Below, in pieces: positions 1-13,000 of a stretch of DNA of 64,000 nucleotides; position 1 is the stretch's first letter, and each line of letters opens with the position of its first letter. This stretch comes from Enoplolaimus lenunculus. Its lineage: Eukaryota; Nematoda; Enoplea; Enoplida; Thoracostomopsidae. The notes under the pieces were generated by a model. It made no database searches and was not told where the DNA came from. It saw only the letters and a list, made by a program, of their open reading frames with translations. The position numbers were made by a program, and so were the translations under genes. Where the stretch lies: the NCBI GenBank assembly GCA_030248215.1, contig JASANG010000997.1:99775-163774 (forward strand), in the 5' to 3' direction.

Positions 1-688
1 ATGCTTACAATACTGTTCGTTTATAAAACGTTAACGCCGCCTGCCCTTTCTAAAACCATGGCTATGCCCACGAGTTGCGCTCTATGTTTGCGTGCCGCAG
101 GTCACCGCCCGCTACCGCCCGCCAGGGTGTTGTGCCGTTCAAATATAAGTTAATGTTTAGATGCGACGCGCGGCGGGGTAACGCAAGTATAACTCAACAC
201 TTAAAATACCAGTGTTGCGTCCCCTGTGACGTTTTGTCGCGAATTAATAAGTGTCGCAATTAAACAGGAGGGGGCGAAGCGTCACGTTCCTCCGGATGCC
301 TTTACGTCCGAAGTCGCAAATCGTTTTGGCAGCATTAACACAATTTTCTGATCCAAAATTTTTCTAGACTCCAAAATCACCTTGGATTTCCTGTATAAAT
401 TTGAGGGTTCGAAGCTGAACCCGAACTGAAGTGTAAGTCGCATCATCACAGCGTCAAAATTTAGGCACAGGCCGAGACCACGCGACATCACTGCAGACCC
501 ACAGTCAGCGCATTTTGCTATGGGTTCAAAAGTTTTCAGGAGGCGCATACAAGGGTTTCCAATGAGTTACAAACAAGGTTAAATATTTTCTAGCGCGGGC
601 AAAATAGTTCCGAGGGGGCAGAGCCGTCCCGTTTTGGCCCAACCTTGGCTACTGGCCTGCGCCATTGCCAATCTGAGCGTGCACTAAC
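1..688. other. Non-coding stretch beyond aminopeptidase exon 14
   Basis: Presumably intron. Bases about 533-661 belong to the dispersed repeat ending in GGCTAC(G/T)GGCC. I see nothing else recognisable; the short open frames here have no family resemblance. Confidence 0.5.
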
Positions 689-831
689 CTTATGATCCGT
701 ATTGATAGCGTCAATTAACAAGTTCCAATTGCGTTCATCGTAGTTGACTTTGTAAAATCCGCGCATTTCAGGATTTAGAAGCAGCCATTGTTGGTTTGCA
801 TCATTTGTGCGAATTGTAATTCTTCTTAGAG
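689..831 (-). CDS. Aminopeptidase exon 14 (last one in the window)
   Basis: Encodes [20 protein letters not shown] then [15 protein letters not shown], the WxLLNxxxxGxYRVNYDE motif at the start of the C-terminal domain. Acceptor TTTTTAG|CT at 831; donor AAG|GTTAGT at 689, phase 0, so the gene continues leftward. I find no INRAQ-type exon between 1 and 688. Confidence 0.95.
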
Positions 832-962
832 CTAAAAATAAAACACAAATTTGACAGAGTCAAAAATCATCTAACACAGAAACGATAGCAATATATTGTA
901 GGATGTAGTGTTTCGACTAGTTGTGCTAGTTGATATGCATATGGCTGGCTTTAGGAATTCCT

Positions 963-1004
<42 letters not shown>

Positions 1005-4000
1005 ATTTAGTGAGGCCCTCGGACTGGTACCAGCGCGGCTAAACGGCTGAAGTTTCACTTAAAATTGTCAATATTACTGGGTTTTGGTATTTTGCCTGGT
1101 TATGTGATGTTATTGGGTTCGTTGTTTATAATGAATAATTAGACTGTTATGTTAAAGACCGTTGTTTAGTTAACTACCATTATTTTAGGTCTTCAGTTGG
1201 GTAATAAATAAATTATGTTGAAAATCTGGTGGCCTACGAAAATAAGTGGCAGCCTAATAATACATTTAGTATCGCTAATCGCACAATATAATAGTGAAAA
1301 AAGCTCGCGAACGAAGAAACCGAGAAGCCAAACGCAATTTTAGTGCTAAATCTTTATACAAAATTGGTTTTGATCCCAGTTGCGGTGCATTATCTTTAAC
1401 CCTTTCTCACATAAATATTTTCTATTTCCCCCGAGACCTACTTTTATGCTAGGATTCGAACTCCGGTGACTGGAGTGGGAGGCGTATACCATCACCACTC
1501 AGCTATAGGAGCTTGACGCTCGAGCCCGAGGGGGCTATCACGTCTTGTGGTGATTTAGTACTATGTATACGTGTTGCAATTGTTAAACACGGTGCGATAT
1601 ATACTATTTAACGTGTATACACTGCGCTTAGTTGCCTACAGGCAACTCAATGTGAGAAGGGGTTAATGTTCCCATAAATACTGTACTACAGGTAATGAAT
1701 GCATAACCTAATTTTGAGGTAATAACATTTGAGCCAAACCAGGCAATTATATGCATTATGTTGATATTAATCTCTGTAACAGCAATCACAGTCACTGTTC
1801 AGTGTGGTTAGTAAGCTTAGAAATTTCGCACATTTTTTGCATTTGATTCGTGGATAAAACCTTACGAGCAAAGCGAGCGACAAGCCAATCGGAAATTTGA
1901 TTGCTGTAAAAGTAAACTATGGATCCGACCGCGATCAAACTTACCTATTTCGTCCGGTCTCAGCCAATCCAACGCGGATATTTGTTCGCCAGGCGTTCGC
2001 CACCAAATTGGAATGTGCCATTTGTACCTGAAAATAAAAAAATACAGAAATTACCGCCAATATAAAGAACTGGGGGTGGAACAGTATTGGCTACGTAACC
2101 AATTTGTAGTTTTTCCTAAAGTGAAAATATTTTGCTTACATTTAGCGTAAATGAAAGGCTTAGAAGCTTTTACGCTTAGGGATATGCTTATACTACTGTG
2201 ACGACCCTCAGGTATGCATGTGTCATTTGTGACGAAGTGGACTTATCCACTACGAGGGCACCACTACAAAAGCGTTGCTACGGGTCGTAATTAAGACTTA
2301 CCCAAATCCATGATCATCATATCTGGTAATATTTTCGTCGTCCTGCGTCGTTGTATTAAGAACGTATCGAGACTGGGACATCGAGAATTCCATGATCGAT
2401 CCTTGGCCACCGTACCTTCTGTTGACACTGACCACTGGATATCCCGATTGCAGTGACCATCGATTCATAAACGCTCGGACGTTCAACGGCTTGATGTCCC
2501 ACGAATTTGTGGTCGATGTTGATTTGACTGCCTGTAACAATTTCACATGTATTCATCAAGCAAAATAACTAATTGTGCTACGTCAGCACACCAAGAGGCT
2601 TATTCGGGTCCATGGCCGGAGGGGCATTAGGAGGGAGAATCAGCCCCCTAGAAAAATTTTTGTTCCGTCCTAGGAAACTTTTATTTTCTATTGCAAGTCG
2701 TCAAAAATCCTTGTATGCCTCTCCGAGAAACTTTTCAATCCCCCCCCCGCGTAGAAAGGCGAGCTGGTTACGGTCCAGGGCTTAGACACGAGTGCACATG
2801 AGAGGGTTATACGCCACTTCAAAACTTTTAGACAGACAAGAAAGATGACTTTAAGATGCTTTAGAATAACCTGACGGATATTTTAAAGTGCAGACAAAAT
2901 TCCCTAAGCTGCATAGGCTCGGTTGCAGTAAACTTTCAAACGGGGTCACCCTTCCGAATTGATTTCGGCAGGTCCTCTGCAGAACACTTGATTACATTGT
3001 GCAGCGTTCAGTGTAGCTATCATCAATAGTATATGATTACACTATGACACGAGTATGTAACTCGATATATTCTGTGTAGAAAAGAATGTACCCGGCGCTT
3101 GTTGCGTTTTTGGACTGCTCCGCTCATTTCTGGCATCACATTTCTCGCCTTCAGATTTTCTAAGTTCAACGTGTCAAGTGAATCCATTACTCAGTTTATA
3201 ATTTTATTTTATACACTGCAAGCAACATCCAGTCCAACCAAATCATAAAAAGTTTCTTTTCAAAACGCAACGCCCGCTGGTACATTTTGAACCAATCATT
3301 TTGTCGTATTTAAATGCATACTCTGGTTCATAGAGTCATTATCGACTGTTGATAGGATCGATTGAGACGTTAACCAATAAACTTCGTTTATTCACTAATT
3401 TTCATTTATGACGACGGCTGCCTATTGGCTAAATTAAACCAATTTTAACCATTGAAAAGCTTTGGTTACCCAAGAAAATGCGTTCCACAAATCGTTGTGA
3501 TCGGCGTTTTTGTACTGATTTTCGAGCAGATAATGCTGAAAATAGCGATTAAATAATTTGTTCCAAAAGCTGATTTGTAGCAATTTGTTTGAAATATTTT
3601 ATTTTCGACGGCGTCCGGTAAATTCAGCTGGACAGCAACAAAGTGGGCTTAGGGATGCGGTATACTTTACTGTGCCGCACATCGCCGCACGCCGCTATGT
3701 AACACAAAGAGTGCATGATACCCTTTAACAAGAGTATGCAACTGGGTACATTCTATGTTAAAAAATGTACCCAGCGCGCGTTGCATTTTTGGCTTACCCC
3801 CCTATTTGGGGGGTCAAAATCTCCATCGATGTTGAAATTCATGTGCTATTGCATATACTAAAATGTGGTCCGATTATATTTTCGGTGTTGGCTGGCGGAT
3901 ACATGTGTAATGAACGTAAAATTGACCCCCCCTCAAAATGAGGGGGGTAGGCCAAAAACGCAACGCGTGCCGGGTGCATTCTTTAATACACAGAATGTAC

Positions 4001-7000
4001 CCAGTTGCACACTCTTGTTAGAGTGATCATCCGCTCTTGGTAACACCAAGGCTAAATCTATTTGGTTGCGTGCGACAATTTTTGATAACGAATTTTGTCG
4101 TGCCCCGCGCCGGCGTCCGAGAACACACAAGAAGTATATCGCAACCCTAAGGCCTAGGCCGGTATTTTTAAATAATTCTAGCACATATCACCAGTTAGTG
4201 ATAGGTCTTGTAACTTTCAAACCAGCGCATGATGAGGTCCGAAATTGAGTACGATTTTCGCATTTGATTTGTCCTCCATCTGTACCAATTTTGAGATCCG
4301 CAATTGCATAGGTTCGTCAGTTTGAAAACCTATCGCTTACTAGGGATAGATGCATTTGCACGAGAAAACGCACCAAATACCTTCAGCTAACCAGTGATTG
4401 CGCACAGTGTAAAAAATGCTGAGTCAAATTGACTCTCTCGGAAATAGGCTTTTCCTGACTACACAAACTGAGTCAAACTCGACTCCGCCAGTGTCAAACG
4501 GCGCGACATAGTGAATCGAATTTGACTCTGGTGGAGTCGAATTTGACTCAGATGTAGTCAGGAAAAGCCGATTTCCGAGAGAGTCAATTTGACTCACCTT
4601 TTTTACAGTGTACTTGTCAAACTGACTGAAATGCTGTTACTAATTAATTTTTATCGAAGACACAAACGAATCGCAAAACCACAGTTGAAATTTCAAATTT
4701 CAAATTAAGTTTTAATTTTAAAATAATTAATTGAAAATTTAAATGAATTTACATTAACGCCTCGTTTGAATGCTTTTTCACCAATGGTATAGTTGAGCAT
4801 TCGTAAGATTGACGCGCCCTGAAATATATATTATATATATGTATATATATATATGTATATATATGTATATATGTATATATATTTATCGTAAACTGATTAG
4901 ATGTATTTTCAATAATTTGAGCCAACTTTTACACTGGCTTTTTGTGGACATTTGGATCCGGTCATGAATTTTCAACCTCGCTTGTTAGTAATACACAAGA
5001 GTGGATGATTACAAGAGTGTGCAAACTTGCCAGGTGGTGCATGATACAAAATGTACAAGCACTCGTTGTGGTTTTGACATACGTCCCTCACTTTGGGGGG
5101 TGGGGTCGATTTTAAATTCCTTACGCGTTAAACTTTGTTTATAGGCGGACCACTATTCAATGTATACAACACCATAGGAATTTGAGTCTATGAATATTTT
5201 GACCCCCCAAATCAGGCAGTAAGCCAAACTGCGTACTCTCGTTAAATAGTATCATGCACTCTTGGTGAAAGCCAACCCTTGAATATTACTCGTAAATTCT
5301 AACTCCTTGTCAAGGTGAGCTGGTTACGGGTCTGCTATAAATTCAGTGTTTACATTGGGTAACTACTATTTCGCATTGAGGTTCGTCACTTGGACGGCAG
5401 TTACCATTCGATAAACCCCTGTGATGATGTAAAAATTATTAAATTTGACATCAGCAATAGTCCGTTGACTTACTTTACTATAAGAAATTGAATCGAACAT
5501 TTGATTCGCGTCTCCAATCGTCCGTATGGGAACGACCAACGGATGGGTGGTCAGCAATTGATCCAGTTTCATTGCTTGATGAGCGGTTTCAATAAATTGT
5601 AAATCCTGAAAATAACAACAAAAATGTACAATAAACAACAGCAAAAAATATTCAAAAAAGAGACAACACTAAAACACACCAAAACCAAATTTCAACGGTG
5701 TAATCTGAAACATTGGCCCATGTAAAGATCACAGGCGGAGAGTTTTTCGGTGGGACTGCAATAGAGTAAGCTTAAGCTTTAGACTATTTTTTGCTTGGCT
5801 AAGGCTTAGGCTTAGGTTTAGGAATATGCTCATTCTCACGCTTAGGCTTAGGCTTAGGTTTAGGAATATGCTCATTCTCACGCTTAGGCTTAGGCTTAGG
5901 CTTAGGTTTAGGAATATGCTCATTCTCACGCTTAGGCTTAGGCTTAGGCTTAGGTTTTGGAATATGCTCATTTTAACGCTTAGGCTTAGGCTTAGGCTTA
6001 GGAATATGCTCATTCTCACGCTTAGGCTTAGGCTTAGGCTTAGGTTTAGGAATATGCTCATTCTTACGCTTAGGCTTACGCTTAGGCTTAGGCTTGGGAA
6101 TATGTTTATAATACTGTTTCGCCCCTGTTCTTTACATTGGTCACATTTAACGCGAACAATGCGTTCGTTTTTGCGGCTCTGTTCCATACCAGATACAGTT
6201 TATAATTTTTAACTTAAATTTTATAGCAAAAGAATCGTTTGGCCCAGGTCAGCTTAGAAGGCTTATATTGAAATTCTCTCTTCCAAAATATAGTGAGAGA
6301 TGCATAGGCTTAGCCAAAAATATTCCAAAGAGGGTTACGTTGCTTGAAAAAATATCAAAATTAAGTTCTTCTGTTACCAATTGAAAAATTTCCTAAAAAC
6401 CGCTGGACAAAAAACCACAAATTCGATATTTAAATTCAAAATCACTGCAACAATACCATTCTTAGCTTGCCGTCTTCAATATAGTCAGCTCCGATCATTT
6501 CCATGTACGTCGCAAAACCTTCGTTCAGCCATAAGTCGTCCCACCATTTCATCGTTACCAGGTTACCGAACCACTATAAACATTCAAATATTTTAAAATA
6601 ATTTAAATTTAAAATCGACCCTAATTGCAATTACACAATACAATTAATCTGCGCAGGTACGGAATCTGGACATCCCTAGGAATTAAGCGAAAAGTGGCCT
6701 ATCTAACTTTAGTCAATTGACCAAAAAAACTCGTTTATTTTAAGGTAAGATGTAAAAGCCAAGACACAATAACCTAATTATTGGCACATTTGGACGGACC
6801 GGTTACCCAATGGGGCTGCTAACTGATGTGCACGCAGACCTGTACCCAGTTCAGCATGTTGGGGTGGGGGCAAAACCTTTTTTGGAAAAGTTGCTTAAGG
6901 AGTTGACACGTCCTACAAATCGTGTTCAATCTTTTCAAGGAGTGGGGCAAAAATTTCCCAGGCAGGACTGAGCGTCCTTGGCTTCCGTATGTCCACATAG

Positions 7001-10000
7001 CCTCATGGTGTCCCACATTCCTACTACAATTCTTACTTCGGCCCCCTCAATCAGACCCACAACACGAATCCATTTCATAAAAGGCCAAAGACAGTTTTAA
7101 AGGGGGCGATGAATATTTTCCATACATGGAATACTTCTTATAATTTGTCGAAAAACTTTCTGCCGGGGGGACACGGTGGTAGATAAAAGCAACGCCTTGT
7201 TTCCGCCCCCCACGGACGAAGCCGAGAATAAACTGGAGAAACGAGAAAGAAATACCGACAAAACACTAACCTGGTGTGATATTTCGTGAGCAACAACAAC
7301 TGCAGTGAACTGTTTCTGACTTAAATGATTAAGTTCAGGATCGTACACCAATATTCGTTCGCGGTACGTAATTAATCCCCAGTTTTCCATTGCGCCAGCG
7401 GAAAAATCAGAAAGAGCCACTTGATCTGAAACAATCAAAACATTTATTGTTTTACAATGCCGAAACATTAAATTACCCACATCAATCAACTCCCACAATC
7501 GGGCTGGTAGACAAAGTTAAACCAGGGACGCTCAACCGTTATCCCCTGGAAATGTTTCGACCTCGATTGTAAGTCTTCTGACAACCTTGTATGTTCCTGG
7601 TAAATATTTCATAGACAAGACGAGGTGGCCACTGGCCTGCCAACAGTCCAGCTTAATTGAAAACGATTCTTTGGATCAATGAATCCACGCCTTGCAACGA
7701 GGATTCGCTTCATGTCTGTTACCTGCAAACGCCGAAACAACGTTGAAATTAGTCTTAAACGTTTGTGAAGCAAAGTCATATAAGCATTCATCTTGCAATA
7801 GTTTGAACCCGGAAAAATTTTGCAAATTTCCGTGCAGTGGCGTACTGGATAACGAGAAAATTTGAATAAAACGCGACAACGAATATTTTTCGTATCCGGA
7901 TATACGGGAATTGTTGTAGGATATTTTTTCCGGATATTCGGATATTTAAATTGAAATTTGTTTATTTTGGATATTTGAAAGTAAAATTTGTGTTTTTCAC
8001 GTTTCCGGTGCAAAATTTGGGTTTGCAGCCCGTCTGTAGGGATCGAATACTCAAATGTTAGTTGGCGGAGACAACCGTAATCCAAATCAGTGAACAGCGA
8101 TCGAAAAGCCAGACGCATTTTTGATACAAATTCCAGCAGAAAAGTTTAGTTTGAAACAAGTCTGTTTTGTAAAACATAGCATTACAATGCCGCGTGTACC
8201 TGGCGGTATAAACCAAGGAACACAACAGATATACAACGGCCAATTTACCTAATTTTGGAAGCGGAAACGTAATATTGAAATAATTTTCAAAAAATTCCAA
8301 CACTTTTGGACCAGCTTCAGCTGAATAATTGAGGTATTTGACCATTTCAGGACGACTCCACGCGCGGAACTGAAATATGAAGCGATTTTTTATTAAACCA
8401 AACCTTAAACCATCATTTACTACTCTAAAGACTGCATTCATAACCCGAACATTGCAAGTTGCACTTTTACAATATTGCATTTGCAGTCCTGCAATTTCTA
8501 GATCGATATAAACTGTTGCACTGTGCGGACTCACCAGAAAGCAGACGCGTACAAAATTGCGTTACCCACGACCCACGTTACCCCCCCCCCCCCCCCCGCA
8601 CACTTGTTTTTTATTTTGTGTCCCGAGAAAAGTTTGCCTAATTTTCCAGTGAACTGGCCATACATGATCGCATGTCCTTGATTTTCGTCACAATAAACTC
8701 TACTAGTAAGCGACCGACATTGCGCTACCGGAAGCGAAAAATACCGACGCTGAAGTTTTACTGACACCGGAACTAAAATTGGCGTTGGCACAACATTACA
8801 CTGTTAGAGCAATATTCTAGGATGAATTTTAAAACATTTATCGCAGTATTGTCAAAAGTTGGTCTTTGAGCTTTTTCTTAAACAAATTTTCGCAATTCAA
8901 ACTTCAAAAGTGGCTTGAAAGTTACAAACAACTGACTTAAACAACACAACTTTTACAAAAAGGCGAAACGTCACAACCGAAATTGCCGAAACGCTTTGAA
9001 AAAAAATTCTACCGGAGACAGAAGTCGATTTTCTGAATGAGTCATTTTCCGGTTAGTACCCTGATGATACCTATTGCAAAACAATCCATTATTCTATAAG
9101 TAAATGTAAAACAAATGTAAAAAAGACTTAATATTTCTCGTTTATTATCCAAAATTAAGAAGGCTAAAAACAAACAAATTTTTACCCGCACTTTGAAATT
9201 GTTTACTAGCGTCAACTCGTCGGGTAACGCGGAATTCTGGTTCAGTTTGGCAACAATAAATTGTTACGGTACAGTTGGATTTCTGATGGAAGAACGAAAA
9301 TTAGTCAATTGAGGCAATTGCAACTGCAGATGAACTCACTTTGACTTTACCGTCTCCAGTTTGACTTTCAATCGACTCAAACGGAGCAACAACAAACGCC
9401 AACAAATAAGAAGACATTTTTGGTGAACTTTTGAATGAAGTTTTTAGCCAATCATTGCTGAAAATATACTGTTATGTTATTGCGTAAATCAACGGTGCGG
9501 CCAGACCTTAAGGGGGGCACCACGGCCAAGACCCCTTTCAACACTGATTAAAATCAATATTAAATATCACAGACAGCTCTTTAGAACTTTCTGGACCTGC
9601 GACTGATTAAGAGTCATGTTTCAGTCGAAACTTGCGTGAATCTACGACAATTTGTCGTCCGACATTTGGTCACGTGACATCTGTCGACTGATAAGCCTAA
9701 CCTATAAAATGCATTCTTGCCACGCGCCCCCGCTATGCGGTGCTGTTTACAAAATCTATCTTGGGGCATCCGGCGGCGAAGCGCAACCCTTACTCTATTT
9801 TTTGGACCGGATACTCTGGGCCATTCGATAGAGCCACGGTGCCTTTTGGATGAACGAGGCTGATGTCGTAAACTGCCCGAAACGCTGGTTCGTCAAAACA
9901 AGGCAACGCTTCACGAGCTGATCCGACTTCAAATTGAGTCGCTGCAACCCATCTGAAATAAAGCGCAACATTTTCAATTGTGTATAGCATCTATCACCAG

Positions 10001-13000
10001 TTAGTAATCGGCTTAAATGGCGAATGCTGGAAAACTGAAATTGCTTACTGTATCTGTTTGGGCAATTGCTAAAGTGTTAATTTCAAAGCTCGCCAATGTT
10101 TCGGTCAACATTTGTTACATTTCATCATGGTGTTAAGCGCTGTACACATTGAGAATATGGCCTAAAATTAAGGTTTTCGAATTTCGAGGGCAAACTGCAA
10201 TAATGCTATCATGCATAAACCATTTTCACATTTGCAAAGTCGTCGCTCTTATGTAAGCTGAGTCTCGACTAGAAAAATTATGCATTTTGGCACAGCCTAC
10301 GAATTTAAAGAGTTAAGCTCTATTGGTACGTGCAAGTTTTTGCAGCAAAACCTTTGCACATGCAACTTGCATGTGCAAGTTTGGTCACAAAGCTGATTTG
10401 AAGTTCTTGCAGCTGCAAAATATTCACTGAAATTCATGCTATTGAATTTAATTCGCATTTGTGAACGTAGTTCAAAGTCACTTGAATTTCTTGCACTTGC
10501 AGTATGATTTGTCAATTCGAATGTTTTTTTTGAAAACAATTGCTGCTGCAAGTATTTCGTGCAAGTTGCAGCTGCAGCTCCCCTGATTGGAATTGCGCAA
10601 GGTGCCTCGCCTGGCAGGTGGGGGATGTCGGATACTTCACCTTATTTTGCATCAGAACTCGGCATACTTCAGAATTGCGGCCCAGGTAAAGATAACCGGC
10701 GGAACGTTTTTCTGTGGGACTACAACAGAGTAAGCGCAAGCTTTAGACTAATTGTTTGCTTACGCCAATTAGGCTAAGTAATAAGCTCATTCTTACGCGT
10801 AGTCTTAGGCTTACGAATATGATTATACTGCTGTCACGGCCCTATTTTACACAGTGGCCAATTCGTTAAATATAAACAATGAAAATCTGCCAACGGTACA
10901 GTTTATTGCTTCCTGTCACTTGGGCTCAGGGTTGGTTGTTTCCGGAAACTTGGATCGACCGGAAACAACAGAAAAAACGGGGAAACTGAAAATTGTATAC
11001 TAATGCTTCCGCAAGGGCAGAAACGTTGTTGGATTATTTGTGAAGTTGAAAAATAGGATTACAAGGATCAAATGATTATTTTATTAAGTATTAACATTTA
11101 TGATGATAAGCAGACTGCACACACTGCAGAGTTGTCACATACTTAAAAAAGTGCACATACCAGCTAAGGTGGCCACAAAGTTGCGGGGTTGAGTCTGGCA
11201 AAAAAATCTGCAAACAGGATTTGCAGTTTTATTGGTATGTGAAAAATAATATTAATCAGAAGTTAGGTTCCGAACTAAACGCCGCATTTCAAGCCAGATG
11301 CAATTTAATTGCTACATTTTGTAAAAAATTTGGTTTCGATCCCTGTGAGCGGATACGTGAGCCTGAGCGGCACCACCCTCCTGCTCCGGCAGCACCTGGG
11401 ACTTACCGTTTCACCCCGTCTTCGTCAACAAAACTACTCCGATATAACCCGTGTTGCTCGTTATTAATCGCTCCAGTATAACTCATCGTAAGCTCATAGT
11501 ATTGCCCGTGCTCGAGAGTTCCATTTAAATTCAACTCAACTATACTCGACTCGTTGAACACCTTTAATCCAGCGGAATCGAGCGAAATTAATGTTAACGG
11601 CGACTCAACGGCGCCATGGGATATTTTCCCTATTAAATCTGTTGTCGTTTCATACACTGGTATCGTGTCACGCGACATTTTGCCTAGTGATTGTGTTGCG
11701 ATTGAAGATGATTCAACCTCGTCACGCGACATTTTGCCAATTGAATCTGTTGCGATTGAAGATGATTCAACCTCGTCACGCGACATTTTGCCAATCGATT
11801 GTGTAGTGGGACGAACAATAACAGACTCAGGCGATATATTAATCATTTGATCCGCGTTTAATACAATGCGATCAGTCGAATTGTGGGCAACGAATATTAA
11901 TATTGTCAAATTACCTTCAGTAGTAAATTGGTCTTGGGTAGCAATTGTAAATTCAGTATTCGGTAAATTAATTTTCAACGTCAAATTGTATCGAATAGGA
12001 ATGAGAGACACAGGCAGACGGACGGATTTCGGAGGAGATGCTGGAATTAACGACGTTTTGTCAGCGATCGCTGTCTCGTCGGCTACCGGAACTTCTGCTT
12101 TCGGTTCCTGAAACCAAACCGGATATAGCACAAATATTCCACAAAAATTGTGTAGTTTCTGAACACTTTTTAAGTTGGTGTTCACGAATTGTTGCGGTGT
12201 TTCTATCTATTTGCCGTAAGGGGGGAACCCCCAGGACCTTTTAGCTAAAAAATATTCAGAAATGACACAAATATTGCAAGCAATTGTGTGAAATGGTTAA
12301 TAGTGAAAAAAAGTGATAATTGTAAATTTTGCAAAAAACTCACCTTAGCCTCTGCTGCGATTTCGATCCAAATGCGTGTGAATTTGAACAAAAACGCATA
12401 AATTGCAATTAAACCTGTTGACCGCAACATCTTAACCATTTTAAGTCGCCTTGAGTTTAAATTATTTATTGCTTCTGCATCAAACTGACACCGGCAAGTG
12501 CACTGCCATGGGTTACGGGTCAAATCCCTATGATGGCCACACTTGTGTTATTCATACTCTGCAAAAAACGGTGAGTCAAATTGACTCTCTCCGAAATAGG
12601 CTCTACGGGACTACACAAATTGAGTCAAAATTCGACTCCACCAGAGTCAAACGTGCGACTCAGTTAGTCGAATTTGACTCTGACGGAGTCGAATTTGACT
12701 CAGATTATGTAGTCCCGTAGAGCCTATTTCGGAGAGAGTCAATTTGACTCACCATTTCTTGCAGTGTAGATTAACTGACTCGTGTCAAATTGACTCTGTA
12801 TTCTCATATTGACGGAAACAGAATTCACCCTGCGTTTGCCCGAAAATTGTCAAATTTTGACAATTTTACGTATTTGATAATTTGAAAGTTAAAGTTAATT
12901 TTTTGTCCCTGAGATGCTACTGTATTAACGGAAACCAGTGAATTTACAGGATTTAGAAATTGATTTATTCCACAGGTGTTCTCAATCGTTGTGTGTTTCG

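Larger units (their letters stand above)
9953..11406. other. Aminopeptidase intron 3 with several repeats
   Basis: Holds a GCAAGTT-rich foldback (about 10308-10582), a hAT-like TTAGGC element (10679-10859) and a short 'CGCAATTTTAG'-type dispersed repeat near 11260-11345. No coding segment recognised. Confidence 0.5.

Noticed and set aside
962-1040. Functional rRNA gene
   Set aside because: Only about 80 bases of 18S are present, with no neighbouring rRNA sequence.
5729-6212. Two 130-150-codon frames on opposite strands rich in Leu-Arg and Ser-Leu
   Set aside because: Both are translations of the TTAGGC array in a MITE; regular repeats stay open by chance.
7609-8118. 169-codon minus-strand frame between peptidase exons 6 and 7 as an extra exon
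   Set aside because: Exons 6 and 7 join in phase and match ANPEP without it; the frame crosses repeated GGATATTCGGATAT words.
11554-11850. 98-codon plus-strand frame with internal repeats
   Set aside because: Antisense shadow of the 54-bp repeats in the aminopeptidase exon.
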